Shown piece after piece: positions 32,597-40,274 of a stretch of 64,000 nt of DNA. The stretch lies in assembly GCA_016710325.1 (NCBI GenBank), contig JADJXK010000002.1, forward strand, positions 4,588,001 to 4,652,000. Reading direction: 5' to 3'. Every line of letters starts with the position of its first letter. The stretch's first letter is position 1. The notes below the pieces were generated by a model, which saw nothing but the letters and a program-made list of their open reading frames with translations, had not been told where the DNA came from and ran no database searches. This DNA comes from Candidatus Leptofilum proximum. GTDB lineage: Bacteria; Chloroflexota; Anaerolineae; Promineifilales; Promineifilaceae. The position numbers and the translations under genes were made by a program.

Positions 32597-32645
32597 AGCT
32601 GCGATGGTGTAGATAGTGCCGCTATCTCACCATTGCAGCTTTTTA
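32597..32645 (+). terminator. Hairpin followed by T-tract between two minus-strand genes
   Basis: AGCTGCGATGGTG and CACCATTGCAGCT pair over 13 positions with one G-T pair. An inner AGATA/TATCT helix lies in the loop, and TTTT follows on the plus strand. It lies just beyond the stop of the minus-strand gene at 32643, but the T-tract serves plus-strand transcripts. It may act in both directions. Confidence 0.5.
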
Positions 32646-33110
32646 TTGGGGCAGCCGCTGACCCAAGGCAAACACCCGACCCCTAAAGCCATCCGGCGCC
32701 CAGACCAGGGGAGCGTCATTGCTCAGCGTGAAGCCCTGCGTGGCCGAGGCGTTCATGTCTACCTCCAAAGTGATGTTATGGTGCCCCAACGCCAGGGGAG
32801 ATGTTGGGCTTTGCACGATGAATTGGGCCATGCCGTGGGCATTGGTCATGACGCGGCCCAGGTAACGGCCGTTCACAAACACGGTCGCTCGCTTGTGCGG
32901 GGGGAACCCGGTGCCGGTAAAGGCAAACTGGCTGCCCAACGCCCCTTCGCTGGCGTGTACAGACAATTCCGGGGTGTACACACCGGCCATCATGCGCCAT
33001 TCCAGCGCGGCAGCAGGACGATCAAAGTAGGGGACCATAGCGATGCCTGACAGCAGAACCACCAGGGCAACGACAGCGCGTACCATCGTCCGAAGAGTGA
33101 ATGTTTTCAT
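32643..33110 (-). CDS. Secreted protein, paralogue of the next gene
   Basis: The 155-residue product starts at ATG 33110 after GGAGGTAACT. A signal peptide spans about 1-35 (VRAVVALVVLLSGIAMVP). The mature domain has GSQFAFTGTGFPPHKRATVF, with NGRYLGRV next. The same pattern, GSQFAFTGSGYQPNRLAVIF, occurs in the neighbour at 33204-33683, so the two are tandem paralogues. The beta-rich GSxFxFTGxGxxP motif recalls Ig-like IPT/TIG-type surface domains. This copy lacks the YLP tail. The function is unknown. Confidence 0.78.
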   Translation of the reverse strand: MKTFTLRTMVRAVVALVVLLSGIAMVPYFDRPAAALEWRMMAGVYTPELSVHASEGALGSQFAFTGTGFPPHKRATVFVNGRYLGRVMTNAHGMAQFIVQSPTSPLALGHHNITLEVDMNASATQGFTLSNDAPLVWAPDGFRGRVFALGQRLPQ

Positions 33111-33162
33111 AGTTACCTCCTTCGCAACTACAAATAAAGTGGATAGAAACGACATTTGTTAG

Positions 33163-33191
33163 CGGGAACGGCCGTCAAACGGCCGTTCCCG
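33163..33191. repeat. Hairpin made from two adjacent ACGGCCGT palindromes
   Basis: CGGGAACGGCCGT and ACGGCCGTTCCCG form a perfect 13-pair stem with the loop CAA. The sequence contains two copies of the dispersed octamer ten bases apart and lies between the paralogous secreted-protein genes. Confidence 0.85.
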
Positions 33192-33203
33192 GCATAACCA
33201 CCC

Positions 33204-33683
33204 TTAACGCTGCACAAACGGCAAGTAAGTACTGCTGCCCGTTGTGCCTAAGATTGGCCCGCTAAAACCACCCGGCGGGTTTACCACTGAAGCCCCGCTG
33301 TCTACAGTGATGGTCTTGAAGGCCGACACATTGGCATCCGTCTCCATCACCACGGTCAGCTCGCCATCCGGCACGCCGTTCGTGTCGATGATGAAGCGGC
33401 CCGTGCCGCTGCCGTCGGTGGTCACCCCGCCCACTACCTGTCCATTCACAAAAATGACGGCCAGACGGTTAGGCTGGTAGCCCGAGCCGGTAAAGGCAAA
33501 CTGGCTGCCCGGCGCGCCCTGGTTGTCACTGACGCTGAGGTCGGGGGAGTAGGCGTCACCAAACAGTTCCCAGTTGATGGCCGCGCGGGCGCTGCCCACG
33601 TATGGCAGCAGCAGCACCCCACCCAACAAAACCAACAGGGTGATACCCAATCGTTGTACTGCTTCTTTTCTTTCTTGACTCAT
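33204..33683 (-). CDS. Secreted protein with C-terminal YLPFVQR tail
   Basis: The 159-residue protein starts at ATG 33683 after GGAGGCTCT; the longer frame to 33815 has no ribosome binding site. The signal peptide (GITLLVLLGGVLLLPYVG) ends near residue 33. The mature domain has GSQFAFTGSGYQPNRLAVIF, shared with the paralogue downstream. A Gly/Pro/Ser-rich linker leads to the last residues TYLPFVQR, similar to the TYLPIIMK end of the protein at 5550-6116. The tail may be a sorting or anchoring signal; this is inferred from the two cases only. Confidence 0.78.
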   Translation of the reverse strand: MSQERKEAVQRLGITLLVLLGGVLLLPYVGSARAAINWELFGDAYSPDLSVSDNQGAPGSQFAFTGSGYQPNRLAVIFVNGQVVGGVTTDGSGTGRFIIDTNGVPDGELTVVMETDANVSAFKTITVDSGASVVNPPGGFSGPILGTTGSSTYLPFVQR

Positions 33684-33864
33684 AGAGCCTCCTTGTGAAC
33701 GCGAGGAAGACCGGGCGGAACAGGAAAAACACACCTTTTTTTGATTGTCATGCCAGCGAAGGTGGGAATCCACTTTTGCGAAGAAGATGAATACCTGCCT
33801 GCGCGGGGTTGACACCGCTTATCTCTACCGTGCCGCTCGGCTTCCTCAAAAATAAGACATACCG

Positions 33865-35391
33865 TTACGGAACTCGCGGCTCCAGCCTGTACACCGGGCC
33901 TGCGGGAACGGCCGTTGCCTGCTGCAGCAGCGTCATGGATGGGTTGTTGATGTAGATCGGCCGTTCATCCAGCTGGCTGAGAATCAGCGCCTCCATCGCC
34001 GCGCCGGGAATGAGGAAGCGGTTGATGGTTTGTACGTCGGGGCGCTGGCCTTCAACCAGCTGCAAATATTGCACCGCAGGCACCGTGTCCCACCAGCCCA
34101 GCACCAGTGCATCTTGCTCCACCTCGGCCAGGATCGTTTCGGCCATCTCGCGCGTGCTCCAATCGGCGGAACGATCCACCAGGGACCAGTTCAGCCCCAC
34201 GGCCAGCAGCACCGCACCAACGGCCACGCCGCGCAGCAGCCAGCAGGAGAACTGCGGCTGGACCTGGTTTTGCAGCCACAGTGCCAGCTGCTGGTAGCCC
34301 ACGCCCAGCCAGATGGCCCAAATGAGGTAGGTGGGCAGGAACATCGTATCTTTGTCCACCACCCGGTAGTTGATGTAGAAGATGGCGTTGGCCAGGAACA
34401 TCAGCAGCAGCAGGCCGCCCAGCCGCCAGCTGCGCCGGGTGAGCACCACCAGCCCCAGCAGCCCTGGCCCAATGCCGATGGCCAGGAACGCGGTCCAGAG
34501 CTGGGCGCCGTAGGCCGCCACCTGCGGCCCAATTTCGTTGAGCTGGTAGCCAAACATCTGCCCGGCAAACGACTGCCCGGTGATGAGCCACCAGATACCG
34601 GAAAAACGCATCAGGTTGACGGGGTGGAAAACGCCCGCAGCGTCGTACTCCCCGGCGTAGTTGAAGACGGGCTGGCTGGCATAGCGCAGGGGCAGCACCA
34701 GGAAGACGGCGAGGCCAAGCAGGACGGCCGTTCCCCCTGCAACCCACACCGGCCAATGTTTGAACTGGGCTGGCTGGCTGGTAAGCACAAACCAGACCGC
34801 ACCAGGCACCAGCAGTACCGTGGCCATGTGGTTGCCCAGGCTGAGAGTCATCAACAAGATGGGCAGCGCCAGGCGCAGCGGTGTGGGTTCATCGGCCCAG
34901 CGCAGCAGGCTGAGGATCGTTCCCGCCATGAGGGCCGTATGCAGCGTGTACACCTCGGCGATGAGGGACATGGCCCAGAAATAAGGCGCCGTGGCCAGCA
35001 GCCCCAGCGCACCCAGCCGCAGCCACGGTTCTACTTTGAGGCGGCGCAAAATGACCTCCATTTGCAGCAGCGTAAGGGCGCTCAGAAAGGCAGAGAAGAG
35101 GTTCATGCGGTAGCCCATGTCACTGCTGAGCGGCAGCCAGGACCAGATTTTGCCCAGCAGCAGGTACAGCGGGTACCCCGTGGCCCGGATGATACCGTTG
35201 GTGACTACGGCCGTCGTAAATTCAGCGCTGTCCAGGTTGTAAATGGTGGGCGCCAGGGTGAGCCAGTAGAGCAAAAAGGGCAGGACAAATACGGCCGCTG
35301 CAGGCCAATCAAGCCGAACCAGCCGCGGCCACCAGGTGCTGTTGGTTTGCCCCGAACGCACAAAAGAGGGCAAGGGGGGTATCTTTAACAT
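33865..35391 (-). CDS. DUF2723-family membrane glycosyltransferase
   Basis: The 508-residue protein has about eleven membrane helices. The N-terminal LAPTIYNLDSAEFTTAVV, followed by ATGYPLYLLLGKIWSWLP, is the DUF2723 signature, which includes the acidic DSAE motif in the first outer loop. ALGNHM-like SLGNHMATVLLVPG follows. The C-terminal soluble part (about 410-508) contains LVLGWWDTVPAVQYLQ and ends without a tag. DUF2723 proteins are relatives of protein O-mannosyltransferases. The large open frame on the opposite strand here is a shadow. Confidence 0.88.
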   Translation of the reverse strand: MLKIPPLPSFVRSGQTNSTWWPRLVRLDWPAAAVFVLPFLLYWLTLAPTIYNLDSAEFTTAVVTNGIIRATGYPLYLLLGKIWSWLPLSSDMGYRMNLFSAFLSALTLLQMEVILRRLKVEPWLRLGALGLLATAPYFWAMSLIAEVYTLHTALMAGTILSLLRWADEPTPLRLALPILLMTLSLGNHMATVLLVPGAVWFVLTSQPAQFKHWPVWVAGGTAVLLGLAVFLVLPLRYASQPVFNYAGEYDAAGVFHPVNLMRFSGIWWLITGQSFAGQMFGYQLNEIGPQVAAYGAQLWTAFLAIGIGPGLLGLVVLTRRSWRLGGLLLLMFLANAIFYINYRVVDKDTMFLPTYLIWAIWLGVGYQQLALWLQNQVQPQFSCWLLRGVAVGAVLLAVGLNWSLVDRSADWSTREMAETILAEVEQDALVLGWWDTVPAVQYLQLVEGQRPDVQTINRFLIPGAAMEALILSQLDERPIYINNPSMTLLQQATAVPAGPVYRLEPRVP

Positions 35392-35697
35392 AACTTACTT
35401 CTCCTCGTAAATGTGGGTCGGATTGCCAATCCGACCTAAGATTTTCATTCATGGTGGTCGGCGACAGCCGGTGTCGTCTCCTGTGACAATAGGACGCGGA
35501 TTAAATCTGGGCGCAATCTGCGCAAATCTGCCAGCGCAAGTTGCGCCAATCTGCTGATTTTGATTCGTGGCCGTGCGCTTAAGGACACGAGGGCACGGAA
35601 TCCGGCGAGAGGTTGTTTGCTGGCGTGCCCTACGGCCGTTACGCCAGTGAGTGAAGCAGCTTGCTAAAAGGTAACGATATTGGGGTTATCCTGGGAT
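35392..35697. other. Intergenic region with AATCTGCG-type words
   Basis: About 300 bases without a gene. It contains AAATCTGGGCGCAATCTGCG, CAAATCTGCCAGCG and CCAATCTGCTGATT, a decayed array of the word also found at 13605. A small CGACAGCCGGTGTCG hairpin lies near 35462, and one ACGGCCGT at 35632. Confidence 0.5.
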
Positions 35698-36900
35698 TTA
35701 GTCATCATTACGGCCGTTGTCATTGTCATTGTCGTTGCCGCTACCGCCGCCAGAACCGCTGTTGTCGCCATCATTGTCATTGTCATCGTTATCGTTGTTG
35801 TTGTCATTGCTGCCAGAGTTGTCATTGCTGTCGTTGTTGTTGCTGTTGTCACCGGCATCGTTGCTGTTGCCATTGTCGTTGCCCCCACCGCCGGAGTTGT
35901 CGTTGTTGTTGTCGTTGCTGTTGTTATCGTCATTCACCACGGTGGTTGGCAGTGGCTGCGGTGTGGCCGTGGGCGGTACAGCGGTGGGTGGAGCGGCCGT
36001 GACCGTGGCCGTTGCCGTGGGCAGCTCACGCGTCGCTGTGCTGGTAAGCGTGGGCGTCGGCGTGCTTGTCGTGTCTGGTGTGGCCGATGCCGTGGGCGTG
36101 GCCGTCAGCGTGGGGGTGGCGCTGCTGGGGGTGGTGGCCGTGGGCAACTGGGTAGCCGTGCCGGTCGCCACGGCCGTTGTCGTTGCTGTCGGCGTGACGG
36201 TGGCTGTGGCTGGCCCATCTTCCAACACCACGATGTGGCTGGCGTAAAAATGGCCGTTTTCAGCACGGCCGTTCACCAATACCAGTGCCCCAATCGCCGC
36301 GAATCCCTCCACCTGAGTCTGGTCGTTTACCGCCACGGGCACTCCAGCAATAATCCAATTGCTGCCCTGCCTGGTGTTGATGTGGCCTTCAAAGGCAAGT
36401 GCGGCCGTCTGGTTGGTGCGCAAAATGGCTTTCACTTCGCGCACCCGTTCATCATTCATTTGGCGGCGCAGGGTGAAAACGGCAGTGGCGTCCCCTGCCT
36501 GCTCCAACTGGTAAGATTCCACCCACAGCTTGGCTTCATACAGCATATCCCCCGGCACCGCCGACGCGGCGGAAAACAGGAGGGTAAAGCCAAACAGCAC
36601 CACAAACAGCGCCAGGGAAGCCAGCGGCAGCAGCGTTTGCCGCAATCCGCGCCACGAAAACCGCGCCTGCCGCGCCGCAGCGCGCAGCTGCTCCGCCTGC
36701 TGCAAGAACACTTTCTGCGATTGTCGTTTGGCCGCCAGGCTGGGCTGAAGCCGCAGCTGCTGCAATTGAACTACTACTGTGAGAAACTTCTCAATTTCCA
36801 CCGCCGCCTGGGGATGCTTTGCCAGCAATGTTTCTACCGGCACACCCGCCTCAAACTGCTCCAGGCACTCAAACAGGAGTTTTTCTTCGACGATTTTCAT
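35698..36900 (-). CDS. DUF5667/DUF5666-like membrane protein with Asn/Asp-rich tail
   Basis: The 400-residue protein has a cytosolic N-terminal helical part (1-85) and one membrane helix (about 90-112). Next is the DUF5667 signature VPGDMLYEAKLWVESYQLEQ. A DUF5666-like beta domain (about 165-225, EGHINTRQ...VLVNGRAENGHFYA) follows. A Thr/Pro/Ala-rich linker (about 228-320) leads to a tail of some 70 residues made almost only of Asn, Asp, Gly and Ser. Its start overlaps the sigma-factor stop (ATGA), so it is probably the cognate anti-sigma factor. The tail should be outside the membrane. Confidence 0.82.
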   Translation of the reverse strand: MKIVEEKLLFECLEQFEAGVPVETLLAKHPQAAVEIEKFLTVVVQLQQLRLQPSLAAKRQSQKVFLQQAEQLRAAARQARFSWRGLRQTLLPLASLALFVVLFGFTLLFSAASAVPGDMLYEAKLWVESYQLEQAGDATAVFTLRRQMNDERVREVKAILRTNQTAALAFEGHINTRQGSNWIIAGVPVAVNDQTQVEGFAAIGALVLVNGRAENGHFYASHIVVLEDGPATATVTPTATTTAVATGTATQLPTATTPSSATPTLTATPTASATPDTTSTPTPTLTSTATRELPTATATVTAAPPTAVPPTATPQPLPTTVVNDDNNSNDNNNDNSGGGGNDNGNSNDAGDNSNNNDSNDNSGSNDNNNDNDDNDNDGDNSGSGGGSGNDNDNDNGRNDD

Positions 36901-37442
36901 GCCAGCGCTCCTTGCAGCATGATGCGCTGGGAGATAGAAGCAATAGCCCGGGCCTGCAGCATTTTGACCGACCCTTCACTTTTGCCCATCGTTTGCGCCA
37001 CTTCCTGAATGGGCATGCCAAAGCCAAAGCGCAGCGCCAGCACGTTTTGCTGTTCCGGTGTCAGGCTGTCCATCACAGCCTTGAGATTTTCGTTTTGCAA
37101 AATGGTGTCTACCTGGTGATCCACGCTTTGTTCGCTGGTGGGAATATCCTCATGCAGCATGGTGAAGCTGTCCCGCTTCTTGCGGCGATAATGTTCCTTG
37201 AGCACCAGCGTGGCGGTGCCGTACAGCCAGCCGCGCAGGGTGTTTTGCGGCGCGCTTTTCTCGCGTACGGCCGTTAACAGCCGCAAAAAAACCTCGCTGG
37301 TGAGATCTTCGGCCGTTGGTATGTCGTTGACCCGGAAGGCCACAAAGCGGTAGATGGCATCGTAATATGTGTCGTGTACCTCGGCCAGTGCTTCCTGGTC
37401 TAAGGAGCGTACGCGTTGGAGAAGTTTCATTTCGTCGGTCAT
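36897..37442 (-). CDS. ECF-type RNA polymerase sigma factor
   Basis: The 181-residue protein has sigma region 2 (about 20-85, with YDAIYRFVAFRVNDIPTAED and LTSEVFLRLL) and region 4 (about 120-172, LTPEQQNVLALRFGFGMPIQ, then EVAQTMGKSEGSVKMLQARA). Region 3 is absent, as in ECF factors. Start ATG 37442 is chosen by alignment to the family; the frame extends further without a good start. A TACAAT lies on the minus strand at 37479-37484. It is coupled by ATGA overlap to the membrane protein, a typical sigma/anti-sigma arrangement. Confidence 0.93.
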   Translation of the reverse strand: MTDEMKLLQRVRSLDQEALAEVHDTYYDAIYRFVAFRVNDIPTAEDLTSEVFLRLLTAVREKSAPQNTLRGWLYGTATLVLKEHYRRKKRDSFTMLHEDIPTSEQSVDHQVDTILQNENLKAVMDSLTPEQQNVLALRFGFGMPIQEVAQTMGKSEGSVKMLQARAIASISQRIMLQGALA

Positions 37443-37757
37443 AAGAGCATTTCCCAAAATTGTCAGTTGAATGTTTGCATTGTAGGTTTTTGGCCGGATT
37501 GGCAGTAGGGGAGATGGTCGCGACCTGGTTCGGACCATGGGCCAGAGTTGGTCAGACCTTAGTCTATGTGTGGGAGAGGCTAAAGCCGGTATAATGCTGT
37601 TTTATCAGAGGTCGGAGTTCATCGGCGTCCTGGCGTAAGTTCTTCAGAGGAAACTTCGCGTGTGGGCGCACCACCGCGAATAAAGATCAGCAGATTGGGC
37701 GGATGGCAAGGAGTTTCTTATCTGCGCTATCTCTGTCCTATTTCGAAGGAGTCGGGC
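37443..37757. promoter_or_regulatory. Divergent promoter region between sigma factor and histidine kinase
   Basis: This 315-base region contains a minus-strand TACAAT for the sigma gene, a ten-base palindrome GGTCGCGACC near 37516-37525, and the plus-strand AGAC-N4-GTCT dyad with TATAAT described separately. No gene is supported in it. Confidence 0.55.
37554..37595 (+). promoter_or_regulatory. Dyad and -10 element of the two-component operon
   Basis: AGACCTTAGTCT (37554-37565) is a perfect 4-4-4 dyad. TATAAT at 37590-37595 follows after 24 bases, the same distance as from the end of GTTA to the -10 in the five TAAC-N4-GTTA promoters. The site would suit autoregulation by the NarL-type regulator encoded downstream. 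Confidence 0.6.
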
Positions 37758-39158
37758 ATGGTTGCCAGTAAACAGCGGACACTGGCTCAGCAGTACATGT
37801 TTGTCAGCCTGTTGGTGATGTTGGGCGGCATGGTGGGCATCGGTTTGTGGATTAGCCAGCAGATTGAAACGGCCGTTACCAACCGCACCGCTGCCGTCAC
37901 CGCCCTGTATGTAGACAGCTACATCTCCCCTCACCTGCAAGGGCTGGCCGACGGCCGTAACCAAAGCGGCGTCGACGTGGCGGCCCTGGAACGGCTGCTC
38001 ATCGACACCTCCCTGGGCACCCAGATTGTTTCCTTCAAAGTGTGGTCCCCCGATGGCATCGTGCTCTACGCCACCAATGCGGATCTTATCGGCCAGCAGT
38101 TTCCCATCGAAGATGGTCTGGCGGCTGCCTTTAACGGCGAGGTGGTGACCGAAGTGAGCAACCTGGACAAGCCGGAGCAGGCGCTGGAGCGGGAGCGCTA
38201 CGGCACGCTGATCGAAACCTACGCGCCTTCGCGTGACGCAGGCAGCGACACCATCATTGCCGTATCCGAGTTTTACCAGACCTCCGCGGGGCTGGAAGCA
38301 GAAATCCGTGCGGCGCAGTACCGCAGCTGGCTGGTGGTTGCCGCCGTGATGGTGGGGCTGTACCTGCTGCTCAACGGTATGGTGGGGCGCGCCAGCAACA
38401 CCATCGTCTCCCAGCAAAATGAGCTTAAGGCCAACGTCACCCGTCTGAATGAACTGCTGGAACAAAACGAGGTGCTAAACGGCCGTGTCCGCCGCGCCGC
38501 CGCCCGCACCACCGCCCTCAACGAAAAGAACCTGCGCCGCATCTCCGCCGATTTGCACGATGGCCCTGCTCAGGATCTGGCCCTGGCGCTGCTGCGCCTG
38601 GAATCGCTCAGCGAAGCGGTGGCCGAGGCCAAACCGGAGGTCAGCCGGGATTTTCGCACCGTCCAGGTAGCCACCGAATCGGCCATGGCAGAGCTGCGCA
38701 CCATCTCGGCCGGGCTGCGCCTGCCCGAAATTGCCCCCATCGGCCTGGCCGATACCATCCACCGCGCCGTGCGTGACTTTGAGCAAAAAACCAATTGTGA
38801 AGTCACCCTCACCCTGGGCAGCCTGCCCGAACAGGCGCCGCTGCCGGTGAAGATCACCGTTTATCGCGTGCTGAAGGAGTCCCTGGCCAACAGCTTTCGC
38901 CATGCGGGCGGCGCTGGGCTGTCGGTGCAGGCGTATGTGACCAATGAAGAAAACGGAGAGCTGGTAGTGGAAATTGCCGACACGGGTCTGGGATTTGATT
39001 GGCAGGAGACGGCCGTTCACCAACGCCTGGGTCTGGTGGGTATGCGCGAACGAGTTGAGCTGCTGGGCGGGCAGTTCCATCTGTACAGCGCCGTCGGCCA
39101 CGGCACTACCATTCGCGCCATCCTGCCCCTGACGATCCCCGAGGTTGAAGATGTCTGA
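37758..39158 (+). CDS. NarL-system sensor histidine kinase
   Basis: The 466-residue kinase starts at ATG 37758 after GAAGGAG. Two membrane helices (about 15-37 and 190-210) enclose a periplasmic sensor domain of about 150 residues. A coiled linker leads to the HisKA_3 dimerisation domain, with His267 in RRISADLHDGPAQDLALALL. The ATPase domain has the N box ESLANSFRHAGG near 375 and the G box DTGLGFD. The class pairs with LuxR-type regulators, and one follows in an eight-base overlap. The ligand of the sensor domain is unknown. Confidence 0.94.
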   Translation: MVASKQRTLAQQYMFVSLLVMLGGMVGIGLWISQQIETAVTNRTAAVTALYVDSYISPHLQGLADGRNQSGVDVAALERLLIDTSLGTQIVSFKVWSPDGIVLYATNADLIGQQFPIEDGLAAAFNGEVVTEVSNLDKPEQALERERYGTLIETYAPSRDAGSDTIIAVSEFYQTSAGLEAEIRAAQYRSWLVVAAVMVGLYLLLNGMVGRASNTIVSQQNELKANVTRLNELLEQNEVLNGRVRRAAARTTALNEKNLRRISADLHDGPAQDLALALLRLESLSEAVAEAKPEVSRDFRTVQVATESAMAELRTISAGLRLPEIAPIGLADTIHRAVRDFEQKTNCEVTLTLGSLPEQAPLPVKITVYRVLKESLANSFRHAGGAGLSVQAYVTNEENGELVVEIADTGLGFDWQETAVHQRLGLVGMRERVELLGGQFHLYSAVGHGTTIRAILPLTIPEVEDV

Positions 39159-39798
39159 ACCGATTCGCATTGTCATTGCCGATGATCATCCACTGTTCCG
39201 TGAAGGCGTAGCCCAATCACTCTCTGGCGTACCCGATTTCACCGTTGTCGGCCAGGCAGGCTCTGGCGAAGAAGCGTTTGCCCTGGTGGGCAACCTGCTG
39301 CCCGATGTGCTGCTGCTGGACGTGACCATGCCCGGTGATGGCGGCATCGTCACCGCGGGCAAGGTGGCCGCCGCCTGGCCCGTGGTGCGCATCATGATGC
39401 TCACCGTTTCGGAGGACCAGGACACTTTGATGGCGGCGCTCAAAGCGGGCGCTCGGGGCTACGTATTGAAAGGGGTTACCGCCCGCGATCTGGCCAGTGC
39501 CGTACGTGTGGTGGCGGGCGGGGACATTTACATTTCGCCCGCGCTGGCGGGTGGCATTTTGTTTGAGCTAACGGCCAGCAAACAGGCAGACGATCCGCTC
39601 ACAACGCTCACCGACCGGGAGCGAGAAATCTTGCAGCTGGTGGCTGAAGGGCTGACCAACCGGGAAATTGGCGACCGGCTTCACCTGGCGGAGAAGACGA
39701 TTAAACATTACATGACCAACGTGCTGCAAAAGCTGCACGTGCGCAGCCGGGTGGAGGCCGCGCTGCTGGCGCAAAAGCATGGCCTGGCCAGAGAGTAA
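39151..39798 (+). CDS. NarL/LuxR-type response regulator
   Basis: The 215-residue regulator starts at ATG 39151, overlapping the kinase end. The receiver domain has IADDHPLFREGV at its start, the phosphoacceptor Asp57 in LLLDVTMPG, and the conserved Lys in AGARGYVLKGVT. The C-terminal LuxR helix-turn-helix is TDREREILQLVAEGLTNREI, followed by GDRLHLAEKTIKHYMTNVLQ. Such regulators bind short dyads, often at -42. It is the best candidate to bind the TAAC-N4-GTTA family found at six promoters, including that of its own operon. Confidence 0.95.
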   Translation: MSEPIRIVIADDHPLFREGVAQSLSGVPDFTVVGQAGSGEEAFALVGNLLPDVLLLDVTMPGDGGIVTAGKVAAAWPVVRIMMLTVSEDQDTLMAALKAGARGYVLKGVTARDLASAVRVVAGGDIYISPALAGGILFELTASKQADDPLTTLTDREREILQLVAEGLTNREIGDRLHLAEKTIKHYMTNVLQKLHVRSRVEAALLAQKHGLARE

Positions 39799-39826
39799 CA
39801 AGGGGCTAACGACAAGATGTTCTTGG

Positions 39827-40213
39827 TTAACGGCCGTTACAATCAATCGTTTCCCGGTAGCCCCAGCCCTCTGTCCAGTTGAAGTGGAGGCGACAGCAGA
39901 AGACGGACACCAGAGCACAACCGGCGGCTCGCGGTGAGTGAACCAACTGTAGGGCCGGTGGCGCTTGCGACAGGGAGCGGATTTCCGCTTTGCCTTCCAT
40001 TTGCCAGCGGGGGGTAGTGATGACGACGGCCGTTTCCGATTCCAGGTTAAATAGCACATCCGATGAAGCAGGGACCAGGAGAAAAAGCGTCAAGCCGTCT
40101 GCCTCGCACGGGAAAAATCCAGCCTGAATGCCGCCTGGGCCGTTGGTTGACAGCGTGGCGGATGATTCATTTTTAAGTGCGCCAATAACGCGTAGCCGCA
40201 GTGGTTCTAACAT
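39827..40213 (-). CDS. Small protein, possibly of the FMN-binding split-barrel type
   Basis: The 128-residue soluble protein has a strand-rich N-terminal half (SSATLSTNGPGGIQAGFFPC, then TAVVITTPRWQMEGKAEIRS) that resembles pyridoxamine-phosphate-oxidase-like split barrels. The resemblance is weak and no cofactor motif is certain. The C-terminal part has three cysteines and several aromatics. It converges on the two-component operon. The ATG at 40213 lies six bases after the TACACT of a dyad promoter, so translation would be leaderless. Its presence in the putative regulon is the strongest clue to its role. Confidence 0.6.
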   Translation of the reverse strand: MLEPLRLRVIGALKNESSATLSTNGPGGIQAGFFPCEADGLTLFLLVPASSDVLFNLESETAVVITTPRWQMEGKAEIRSLSQAPPALQLVHSPRAAGCALVSVFCCRLHFNWTEGWGYRETIDCNGR

Positions 40214-40219
40214 GCCAAA

Positions 40220-40262
40220 AGTGTATGCCGTTGTGAGGTTATTGTCGTCTAACCAAAGTTAT
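40220..40262 (-). promoter_or_regulatory. Activator dyad and -10 element, small-protein gene
   Basis: On the minus strand ATAACTTTGGTTAG (40262-40249) has TAAC and GTTA half-sites. After 23 further bases comes TACACT (40225-40220), then six bases to the ATG. The spacing equals that of the other promoters of this set. Confidence 0.7.
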
Positions 40263-40274
40263 GATTGCGGTTTT

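Noticed and set aside
34030..35388. Long open frame of 452 codons opposite the DUF2723 gene
   Set aside because: Its translation is rich in His, Gln, Arg and Pro with no family features; it is the complement of a GC-rich membrane protein gene.
35700..35940. Array of GTTGTCATTGTC-like units resembling a CRISPR or satellite
   Set aside because: Units are irregular and in frame with the Asn/Asp-rich tail; there are no spacers.
35680..37008. 442-codon plus-strand frame opposite the DUF5667 and sigma genes
   Set aside because: It is the mirror of the low-complexity tail; the minus-strand frames have recognisable domains and an ATGA overlap.
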